From: Charina bottae | Taxonomy: Eukaryota; Chordata; Lepidosauria; Squamata; Charinaidae | NCBI GenBank assembly: GCA_023362775.1 | Contig: JALMGJ010000003.1 | Coordinates: 177,164,274 to 177,228,273, forward strand | Direction of reading: 5' to 3' | Length of the DNA: 64,000 bases | In this document: piece by piece, positions 44,880-53,510 of the stretch | Numbering within the stretch: position 1 is the stretch's first letter | Layout: each line of letters opens with the position of its first letter | Program-made: the position numbers and the translations under genes | Notes under the pieces: generated by a model | Databases searched by the model: none | Seen by the model: the letters and a program-made list of their open reading frames with translations, nothing else | What the model was told of the DNA's origin: nothing

Positions 44880-45730
44880 TAATAATTTCATCATTTATTT
44901 AATCAATCAATCAATCAATCCATCCATTCATTCATATTAATTACCCAGTTTCTTTAAATCAGTCTTCACTTCTAAAAGTTTCTCACTGCATCGTTTGTGT
45001 GAATTTTCCATGTCACCAGAAACATTGTTCACTTTTTCTACAACTAGAACAAAAGAAAACAATATCTTAGCAGTGATCAATATTGATAAAATGTTGAAAG
45101 ATGTAATCCAGCAATATGTGGAATGAAACTTCAGGTTCACCATTCCTAACTATATCTTAATATAGGCATAAAGAAACCAGAGTAACCTTCCCCACTGGCA
45201 CCACTAAATATAATTAACTGTAATGAGATTACCTTATTATTGTTGCTGATAATAACAATATTAGCAATAATAATATAAATTTATTATGTGCTGTTTTTAA
45301 ATGATATTACCCAGAATAGCATGCAACAAAATAAAACTATGTAACATGGTCAATAAATGACTAAACGTTTCTAAAAGAAATGTCAAAATGCAACCAAAAA
45401 ATGGAAAATCAACAGAAATCAAGCAACAGCAAAAGACAATTATGCCATATTAAAACTAGTAATAATAAAACAAGGAGATATACATTAAAGCGTGTAGAAA
45501 TATTTGTTTATTCGAAGTTTTAGTGAGATGCACAAAGAGAGAATCCAGCAAATTTGAACTAGGAAGGCATTATAGGGTTAATTTATTTATTTATTTTTTA
45601 AAATTCAATTTATATCACCGCCCCATCTCCCCCAAAGGGGACTCTGGGTGGTTTACAAAAAACAAACAATTAAAATAACATATAATACCATCATCATAAA
45701 TATAAGTAATTAAAATAAATATAAAATAAG
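44880..45730. repeat. Exon-containing duplication, unit A-prime
   Basis: Second copy of 43,508-44,395. It interrupts the PLE exactly between PRFY and the following GRPKIHK text. At 45,730 it meets an inverted copy of its own end. Confidence 0.93.
44945..45043 (-). CDS. COLEC12: Duplicate COLEC12 stalk exon (copy A-prime)
   Basis: 99 bp, identical to the 96-bp exon at 43,574 except for three extra bases at the 5' edge that restore the VVEK reading found in mammals. The acceptor (...ttttgttctag) and donor (CTGG, gtaatt) are intact and the phases are 1 and 1, so it can replace copy A or be joined in tandem with it without a frameshift. Inclusion of both would add about 33 residues with one extra cysteine to the membrane-proximal stalk. 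Whether it is transcribed and spliced is unknown. It sits in the same intron, 5' of copy A in the transcript. An assembly duplication is less likely, because the copy is embedded in a PLE and has its own indels. Confidence 0.7.
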
Positions 45731-46018
45731 TAATTTACTTATTTTATATTTATTTTAATTACTTACATTTATGATGATGGTATTATACGTTATTTTAATT
45801 GTTTGTTTTTTTGTAAACTGCCCAGAGTCCCCTTTGGGGGAGATGGGGCGGTGATATAAATTGAATTCAAATTTGCTGGATTCCCTCTTTGTGCATCTCA
45901 CTAAAACTTCGAATAAACATATATTTCTACACACTTTAATGTATATCTCCTTGTTTTATTATTGCTAGTTTTAATATGGCATAATTGTCTTTTGCTGTTG
46001 CTTGATTTCTGTCAATTT
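45420..46018. repeat. Large palindrome at the end of the duplication
   Basis: 45,731-46,018 is an inverted copy of about 45,420-45,730, with centre near aataagtaatttacttatt (45,725-45,745). The arms include the LINE tail with cccagagtcccctttggggg. The arms differ slightly, with a small gap near 45,560/45,870. Confidence 0.9.
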
Positions 46019-46124
46019 GGTAATGTCCCCTTCATGGATCACTGCCTTGTCGTGGCGAAGGGGCTTGCGTAACTCAATGAAGTCAGGTCAAGAAGAACAG
46101 GTCTACGGACGCCCCAAACAGGTC
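46019..46124 (+). mobile_element. RTE-like 5' leader scrap
   Basis: ggatcactgccttgtcgtgg followed by cgaaggggcttgcgtaactc resembles the starts of the RTE-like element at 47,085 (ggatcgtcgccttgttgtgg) and of BovB at 17,030. Then cggacgccccaaacaggtct is a short repeat of adjoining PLE sequence. Confidence 0.5.
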
Positions 46125-47080
46125 TACAGGTCTTCTACGGACGCCCCAAAATACACAAGCCTGGCACACCGCTTCGACCAATTGTATTGTTACCAGGGAC
46201 TCCCACATACAACATAGCTAAAGAGCTCACAAAAAAAAACTTGGGCATGTCACAGAGGAGAGTGAATACCCGATCAACTCCCCACTACAGTGCCTCCAAA
46301 AAATGAAAGACGTAAAAATAGAAGAAGATGAAATTATGGTATCATTTGATATCACAGCACTCTTTACATCCATAGACCCAGCACTAGCAAAAGAATCCAT
46401 GGCAGCAGTTCTACGCAACACACCCGACCTAGTCAAATACACCAAGATAGAAATACCCAGAATCATGGACCTCATCGACCTCTGCCTCACTACCTACTTT
46501 CAGTTTGATGGACAAATATACCAACAAATCAAAGGAACACCCATGGGATCACCAATCTCAGGACTCATAGCAGAGATTGTAATGCAGTGGCTAGAAGGAT
46601 AGCACTCCCACATATACAACCCAAAGTATGGATCTGGTATGTAGATGACACCTTCATCATAGTAAAAAAAGGAACTGGAGGAAACACATGAAACCATCAA
46701 CAACATCTTCAATGGAATAAAATTCACAAGGGAAGAAGAAAACAACAACACACTACCCTTCTTGGACATCCTCATCAGTAGAGGAAATGATGGCATTCTA
46801 GAAACACAAGTCTACCGGAAATCTACCCACACTAACCAAGTGCTCCACTACCAAAGCAATAACCCTACCTCACACAAGAGGAGCTGTGTAAGAACACTAT
46901 TCAGAGGAGCACTAACGCACTGCAGCAACCCAGAACACCAGAAAAAGGAAACAGATCATCTATACAGCATCTTCCAGCAGAATGGATACCCACTCAACTT
47001 TATCAGAAAGTGCCTGACTACTCAACCCACTACAACACAACTGACAGAAGCTATAAAAAGGATAACACTACCATACATCA

Positions 47081-50000
47081 CTCACTCGCTGGATCGTCGC
47101 CTTGTTGTGGTGAGTGGGCTTGTGTGTTCCCAATGAACCCTGTGAGCGAAGCCGTCGGGAGTCATATACTCCTGGTAGGGTCACCCATGGCAGTAAGGTC
47201 CAGGGGGAGAAACCAGACAAAGAACGATCCAAGAAAGTCCTCAACGGCAGAACAGACAGAAGATAACAAGGTGTATTGTTACAATGGCTGCAAAGGCGGA
47301 TGAAGGCTGCAGCAGACAAAAGGTCACCAATCGTCATGGTATCCATGCCATTGGATTAGAGCCTTTTTCTGTGAAGGTTGTGTGCTGATCGTTGTGCACC
47401 GATCTCCACACATAAAACAAATTCACGCACAGGCGTCTTCCAACCACACCAAACCCAAAACAACCAAAAGTCCCATGGCGATTGACGAATGGCAACGGGG
47501 GCAGGACTGTGAAATCCGGAAGCTCCTAGTCATGGACCAGCACATGGGCGGTGGATACAGATTCAGTCGCCCTAACTCAAGGATCAAGGCAGTTGAGTAG
47601 TTCGGCAGCTGTATCCACGACTGAGCAGCCCTATTTAGGATCCACTCTGCTCACCCCATATGGGGAGGGGGCTAGAAAAGGTGCCCTAAACATAGTCTGC
47701 CTCATTTTCTCCCTGACTGGATTACCGCGACCAGTGGGGTCACCATCTAGCGGTCGTAAAAAACATGAATTTTGGAACATGGAATATACGGACACTGCAA
47801 GACAATATGGATAGTGAACGACCTGAACGTAGGACTGCCATTATTGCAAGGGAGCTGAGACGTTTTAATATTGATATAGCAGCACTCCAAGAAACTCGAA
47901 GAGCAGGAGAAGGACAGTTGAAGGAAGAAAAAGGAGGTTATACCTTCTTTTGGAAAGGACTGCCTGAACAAGAACGACGAATACATGGGGTAGGCTCTGC
48001 TATCAAAAACGACCTTGTGAAGCTCTTGTCAGAAGTTCCCACTGGGATTAACGAACGACTCTCAACTCTCCGAATAAAACTCGCCAAAAACCAAGAGGCA
48101 ACTATCCTAAGTGCTTACGCACCAACACTAGATGCAGATGAGGATATCAAGGAAAAATTTTATACCCAGCTGGACACCATCTTATCAGAGATACCAAAGG
48201 AGGATAAAATTATCCTCCTGGGCGATTTCAATGCAAGAGTTGGGCATGACTTTGATTTGTGGCCAGGGATCATTGGGAAAGAAGGAGTTGACAACAGCAA
48301 CATGAATGGAATCTTACTTCTGACTAAATGTGCAGAGCATAACCTTGTCATTACTAACACACTCTTTCGCCAGAAAAATAAATTTAAAACATCATGGAAG
48401 CACCCACGGTCGAAGCACTGGCATCTTTTAGATTATGTAATTGTCCATGCTAGAGATCGCCGTGATGTACTTCTCGCCAGAGCCATGACGAGCGCCGATG
48501 ACTGCTGGACAGACTATCGTTTAATTCGATCCACAATGGCCATAAAGATTGTCCCTCATCGTAGGCTCCAAGGAAGAAAACCAAGGCGTAAAATGAATAC
48601 ACTGGCCCTTCAAGATTCTATTAAACGAGCTTGCTTTCAATCAACTCTCAAGGAACATCTGCCTATGGAACTTCCTGAAAATGTTGAGGAACACTGGGTT
48701 AAATTGAAGACTTCTATTATTTCAGCCTGTGAACAAACTATCGGATAACAAACTAAGAGACATCAGGACTGGTTTGATGAGAACGATAGTGAGATTGAAC
48801 ATATTATTGACAAGAAAAGGAAAGCCTTCTGGATATGGCAAAAAGATATTAACTGTGCCGTTAAGAAAAAAATCTACGCCAGTGCCAAGGCAGAAGTCCA
48901 AAGAAGAACTAGAGAACTTAAGAACATATGGTGGATAAAAAAAGCCCAAGAAACCCAACATTTTGCAGATGCTCATGATGCACGGGGCTTTTTTAATGCC
49001 ATAAAGGCCATCTATGGACCAACAAACCATGGTACAAATCCCTTACGCTCAGTATATGGTGCTAAACTTCTAAAGGACAAAGAGTCTATTGCACTGCGCT
49101 GGAAAGAGCATTACTACAACCTCCTTAACCATCACTCTACTGTGGCTGATGAAGTCTTCTTGCAAATCCCGCAAAAACAAATAAGGGATGAGCTTGCAGT
49201 ACCCCCTAGTCTGGAGGAAGTCAGTAAAGCCACTAAACAAATGAAAAATAACAAAGCTAGTGGACCTGATGGGATTCCTGCTGAAGTCTTTAAAGAAGGC
49301 GGGCCTCAACTTACACAACAACTTCATAAGCTCATCGAAAAAATCTGGATGAGGGAGGAGATTCCAGCAGACTTTAGGGATGCCATAATTATCACTCTCT
49401 TTAAAAAGGGTGATAGAACAGACTGTGGAAACTATCGAGGCATCTCCCTTCTAGCCACAGCAGGCAAAATCCTGGCAAAGATCATTGCAAACCGTCTCCT
49501 ATCTGTATCAGAAGACATCCTCCCTGAAACGCAAAATGGCTTCCGCCCTTCCAGGGGAACAGTGGATATGATCTTCACTGCATGACAGCTTCAAGAAAAA
49601 TGCAAGGAGCAAAACCGCCCTCTGTACATGGCGTTTATTGATCTGACTAAAGCTTTTGATACTGTAAATCGTACTGCTCTCTGGACCATCCTTCTGAAAA
49701 TCAGATGCCCTGATAAATTTGTGAACATCTTGCGGCTACTCCATGACGACATGATGGCAACAATCCTGGATAACAATGGCTCTCAAAGCGATCCATTTAA
49801 AGTGGAATCCGGCGTTAAACAGGGATGTGTTATTGCTCCAACCTTATTCGCTATCTTCATCGCTATGATTATACACCTTGTTGAAGAGAAACTTCCTACT
49901 GGTGTAGAAATTATATATTGAACAGATGGAAAGCTTTTTAATCTTAGTAGGCTGAAAGCAAAAAATAAGGTAATTACAACTTCTGTTATAGAACTTCAAT

Positions 50001-50913
50001 ATGCTGATGATAACGTAGTCTGTGCACACTCCGAGGAAGATCTTCAAACTATCCTAAACATCTTTGCAGAAGCATATGAAAAGCTCGGCCTCTCTATTAA
50101 CATTAAAAAAACCAAAGTGCTTTACCAGCGAGTTTGAACCAATCCCTCTGCAACACCATCAATCCAGCTTAAAGGTGTGTCACTAGAAAATGTCGACCAC
50201 TTTTCTTATCTCGGCAGCCATTTGAGGATCGGAACATTCGCAGGGAGACCAAAATGCTTGTTTACAAAGCCATTGTACTACCAACCCTTCTGTACGCCTG
50301 TGAAACATGGACCCTCTACAAATGCCACCTCCAACTTCTTGAAAGATTCCATCAACGCTGCCTCCGAAAAATTCTGCAAATGACTTGGGAAGATAGGCGG
50401 ACTAATGTTAGCGTATTAGAAGAAGTGAAAACCACCAGCATTGAAACAATGATCATCCAACATCAACTTCGCTGGACCGGCCATGTTGTTCGAATGCCTG
50501 ACCATCGTCTTCCAAAGCAGCTACTTTACTCCCAACTTAAGAATGGAAAACGGAATATTGGTGGACAGCAAAAGAGATTCAAAGACACTCTCAAAGCTAA
50601 TTTTAAAAAATGTAATATCAGCATTGAGAACTGGGAAGCCCTAACTCATGAGCGTTTCAATTGGAGGTCAGCCTTTATTAAAGGCGCTATGGACTTTGAA
50701 GAAGCACGAGTACAGAGCGAAAGGGAGAAAAGAGCTAAAAGGAAGGCACGTCAGGCAAACCCTCATCATGACCGTCTCCCACCCAGAAACCTATGCCCTC
50801 ACTGTGGGAGGTTGTGCGGATCCAGAATTGGCCTTTATAGCCACTTACGGATCCACTGTTAAAATTTTACCTTTGGAAGACAATCTTACTCGGCTACGAG
50901 TGATCACCAATGA
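47081..50913 (+). mobile_element. RTE-like LINE, full length, with 10-bp target duplication
   Basis: 3,833 bp flanked by the perfect direct repeat CCATACATCA (47,071-47,080 and 50,914-50,923). The PLE coding text continues across the repeat, which proves the boundaries. It has a leader of about 680 bp starting ctcactcgctggatcgtcgc, one long coding region (listed separately) and a short 3' end with no poly(A). Clade assignment (RTE-like) rests on the general layout and motif spelling and is moderately certain. Confidence 0.85.
47765..50862 (+). pseudogene. RTE-like LINE polyprotein: APE, RT, C-terminal C2H2 finger
   Basis: Opens MNFGTWNIRTLQDN (endonuclease N motif), then AALQETRR, YAPTLDADEDIKEKFY and LLGDFNARVGHDF. 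RT: NNKASGPDGIPAEVFKEGG, FKKGDRTDCGNYRGISLL, ETQNGFRPSRGTVDMI, MAFIDLTKAFDTVNR (A), GVKQGCVIAPTLFA (B), ELQYADDNVV (C). The C-terminal part has YACETWTLYKCHLQLLERF, RWTGHVVRMPDHRLPKQ and a zinc-finger motif, LCPHCGRLCGSR-IGLYSHLRIH. It is defective: stops at 48,746-48,748, 49,583-49,585, 49,919-49,921 and 50,135-50,137 (several are TGA where CGA is expected), and a deletion with frameshift near 50,220-50,240. Otherwise the frame is continuous. Confidence 0.88.
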
Positions 50914-51080
50914 CCATACATCAGAAACATCTCAGAAACTACCAACAGACTGTTACAACCACACGGCATCACTGTAGCACATAAACCAACCAAAACCCTT
51001 CAGAACATCTTAAGTAACCCAAAAGACCCAGTAGCCCAAGAAGAAAAAAACAGGAGTTATCTACAACATACAGTGTAAGG

Positions 51081-51351
51081 CAGGGCTTTCCAAAGTTTTC
51101 CCGCGGCAACACATCAACCGCGGTTGGTGTGTCACCGCGGGAAAACCTGAAAGTGCCGCCATTGCGGCAGCGTGCAAAAACCCGGAAGCGCTGCTGCCGC
51201 TTTCAGGTTTTTGCGCGCCGCCGTTGGTGTGTCGCCGCGGGAAAACCCGGAAGCACTGATGATGATCAGCGCTTCTGGGTTGTGTGGCGACACACCAGAC
51301 TGTGTGTGGCAACACACTTTTGTGTCGCGACACACAGTTTGGAAAGCTCTG
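51081..51351. mobile_element. hAT MITE, GCTTTCCAAACTG family, copy 5
   Basis: 271 bp flanked by a perfect 8-bp duplication, GTGTAAGG (51,073-51,080 and 51,352-51,359), inside the PLE GIY-YIG region. It starts CAGGGCTTTCCAAAG and ends CAGTTTGGAAAGCTCTG. The interior has repeated ccgcgggaaaaccc units. Confidence 0.87.
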
Positions 51352-51479
51352 GTGTAAGGACTGTAACAGCCACTATGTATGACAAACAGACAGAAGACTA
51401 GCAGAGCACATCCACTAACACCAACTAGCAGTCAGAAGACATGATGAAAACTCCTTAATCTCACAACACATGGACAGAC

Positions 51480-52409
51480 TCAACCATGTTGGATTTTAGG
51501 CTTGCATTTTGTTAACAACAACTGTTCATTGTTCACAATGATTTGGCTGCAAGCCGAGTCCAAGAGCCAAGTCCCTGGGGATCGCTTGCTCACAGCCGTG
51601 AGCAGAGCAGACACTTGGGTACATTGTCTAGGCGGCTTTCCCTTCTTTCGCATGAACCTCTTTCCACTGGCACTACCCGCCGGGCGAGGTGGCTGGGGAC
51701 AGTCTTTCAAGAAGTGTTGGGTCGAATTGCACCGGTAACATCTCCTCACAGCACAGGCAGACTCTGTTCCAGCAGGAAAACGCTGCTTAGAAGCCTCAGG
51801 AACAGCAACAGATGGCTTACCCTGCATCCTCTCCAGGTCACGGGCTTGCTGGATTTCTTGCAGCTGATTTGTAAGATAATCCACAGTAAGGTCTTGGGGT
51901 CTCAACGTCTGAGTTGCCTCGATGAGCATGTCAAAGCTGTTGTCCAAGCTTGACAGTATAATACAAGCCCTCTGGGTATCTGGGACCACAACATCCCGCT
52001 CCTCAAGTTCAAGAAACAAAGTCTTGAGTTTATGGAGGTGGGTCATCACGTTTCCACCGGGCTGCAGCTTCAAATTGTAAAGCTGACGTGATAGACCAAC
52101 AATGGCAGCAGAGGTTTGCTTTGAATAGATGGCTATGAGAGCCTCCCAACATGCATGTGCAGTATCTAGATTGCTGATATGCAGTAACTGAGATGATTCC
52201 AGTCCCAGAATCAAATTGCCATAAGCACGATCCAAACACAACTGCACTTCTTCAGTAACGGGACCAACTGGAGGTGGGTCTTTCACATACTTCCACAAAC
52301 CTTCTTTTAGGAAGAAAGACTTGTTCTTCACACACCAGGTCCGATAGTTTGTGCCATCCAAGCACTCTAAAGGCAAACTAGTTAGCCCTGTAGCAGCCAT
52401 GCTGACCAC
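51480..52409 (-). CDS. Copia-like Gag with start of protease, truncated
   Basis: 309 codons. The Gag part has LECLDGTNYRTWCVKNKSFF and GLESSQLLHISNLDTAHACW, then LKTLFLELEERDVVV and RACIILSSLDNSFD, the layout of Ty1/copia-type Gag (UBN2 family). A zinc knuckle follows, CYRCNSTQHFLKDC (CX2CX4HX4C). It runs into TWLLDSACSQIIVNN, where copia proteases have the catalytic DSG/DSA. Coding stops at the PLE junction (51,487), so integrase, RT and RNase H are missing. The Gag frame has no internal stop. Ty1/copia elements are uncommon in amniotes compared with plants and fish. Confidence 0.82.
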   Translation of the reverse strand: MVSMAATGLTSLPLECLDGTNYRTWCVKNKSFFLKEGLWKYVKDPPPVGPVTEEVQLCLDRAYGNLILGLESSQLLHISNLDTAHACWEALIAIYSKQTSAAIVGLSRQLYNLKLQPGGNVMTHLHKLKTLFLELEERDVVVPDTQRACIILSSLDNSFDMLIEATQTLRPQDLTVDYLTNQLQEIQQARDLERMQGKPSVAVPEASKQRFPAGTESACAVRRCYRCNSTQHFLKDCPQPPRPAGSASGKRFMRKKGKPPRQCTQVSALLTAVSKRSPGTWLLDSACSQIIVNNEQLLLTKCKPKIQHG

Positions 52410-53140
52410 TCAAAGAAAAACACGTTTACTCTAAAAACGCAGCCTCAAAAACAAACCCCGTTACAGCCAGATCCAACGCAGCGAACAGCGTATCGTCCAC
52501 ACACTGGGCAACCATAACCTGTGGGATATTGCTGGCTTATGGGGTTTCAGTGGCGCAGAGTAAACAAAACAAACAGAGTGCAGCGTTTAGGGCTAAAAGT
52601 ATTTTACGTATAGCATAAGGCAATAATGGATATGAGTTACATTATTGCAAAAAGAAAAAATAACAAACCATAAGCAGAGTTCCATCAGCAGATGGGAAGA
52701 ACATCATGGCCTATACAAAAGCCAGGCATAGTTACAGTTCAGGAACAGAGTACATGGCAACATGACAGACAGAAGTCAAGAATCATAGACCCATAGTTCA
52801 CAGCTGAGATATACACTTGTTTCAGCATTCTGATTGGAGGAAAACATGGGGTCATGGGTTACATACACTTAATGTGAAAACTTAAGTCTGTTGCACATAA
52901 TACAAATTGCCACAAGATGGCAATGTTGTACATTGTCTCCCCCCAGGAAAACGTTCCCACGGGACGGCCGATTAGCTAGCCATAACAAATGTCACATGGT
53001 GTTGGCACCTGCAGTTTATCAGTGGCATGTTTTGGAAAACACTCAGCGCAGAGGAAAATGGAAAAATACAGTTTTTTCACATGTTAGGGAACCACAGTGG
53101 AGAATACTATTTGAATCCTACACAGAAAATCTCCGACAAA
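51488..53140 (-). mobile_element. Truncated copia-like LTR element in the PLE
   Basis: PLE coding text breaks at ctcaaccat (51,487) and resumes at accatactttcaactgg (53,140); aaccat occurs at both junctions. The minus-strand order is candidate 5' LTR (53,138 to 52,520), leader (52,519-52,410), Gag, partial protease, then an abrupt end. The pol region and 3' LTR are absent. The shared aaccat may be a target duplication or deletion microhomology. Confidence 0.65.
52520..53138 (-). repeat. Candidate copia 5' LTR
   Basis: About 619 bp beginning TGTCGG and ending CCCACA on the minus strand (TGT...ACA ends), directly upstream of the Gag leader. No second LTR exists here for comparison, so the limits are provisional. 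Confidence 0.35.
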
Positions 53141-53510
53141 CCATACTTTCAACTGGGAAACTGTGAGCATCCTAAACCAAGCCAAATCCAAAAATGCTAG
53201 AGAATTCCTGGAAGCTTGGCACTCGGGCAAAGCAGCCATCAACAGACACATAGAGTGAAACAACATTTACATACCATTCAAAAGAGACAATAGAAAACCC
53301 AAAAGACCAGAACACTTCCTCGCCAGCAATCAACACCCAGATATGCAAAGATTAACACCAGGATTAGCACCAGAGGAACAATCAAACAGTACATTATACC
53401 TTAATCAAGGAACTATTAACTCAGTCAATCAACCAAACAGCAAACAACAGCCCAATCAATGCCATCCAGGCAGAAAGGTAGGGTGCAAATCAAATAATAA
53501 TACAGTAATA

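Larger units (their letters stand above)
44392..53510 (+). mobile_element. Penelope-like element (PLE), broken by four insertions
   Basis: Segments read in order on the plus strand: an inverted N-terminal scrap (44,392-44,520); N-terminal part (44,521-44,870) with IILPADKGHTTVIMDRSQY; RT (46,125-47,080) with YGRPKIHKPG-type text, VSFDITALFTSI (motif A), QIKGTPMGSPISGLIAE (motif B), YVDDTFI (motif C) and NNTLPFLDILIS; then 50,924-51,072, 51,360-51,487 and 53,141-53,510, which form the C-terminal part with NPKDPVAQEEKN, CKDCNSHYV (GIY-YIG endonuclease region), NWETVSILNQAKSKNAREFL and EAWHSGKAAINRHIE. The gaps are filled by the exon-bearing duplicate (44,871-46,124), an RTE-like LINE, a hAT MITE and a copia-like element. 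Frameshifts (e.g. near 46,600) make it defective. It lies in COLEC12. Confidence 0.85.

Noticed and set aside
51487..53146. aaccat at both ends of the copia-like element as proof of integrase-mediated insertion
   Set aside because: One end is inside the protease, not at an LTR, so the match may be deletion microhomology.
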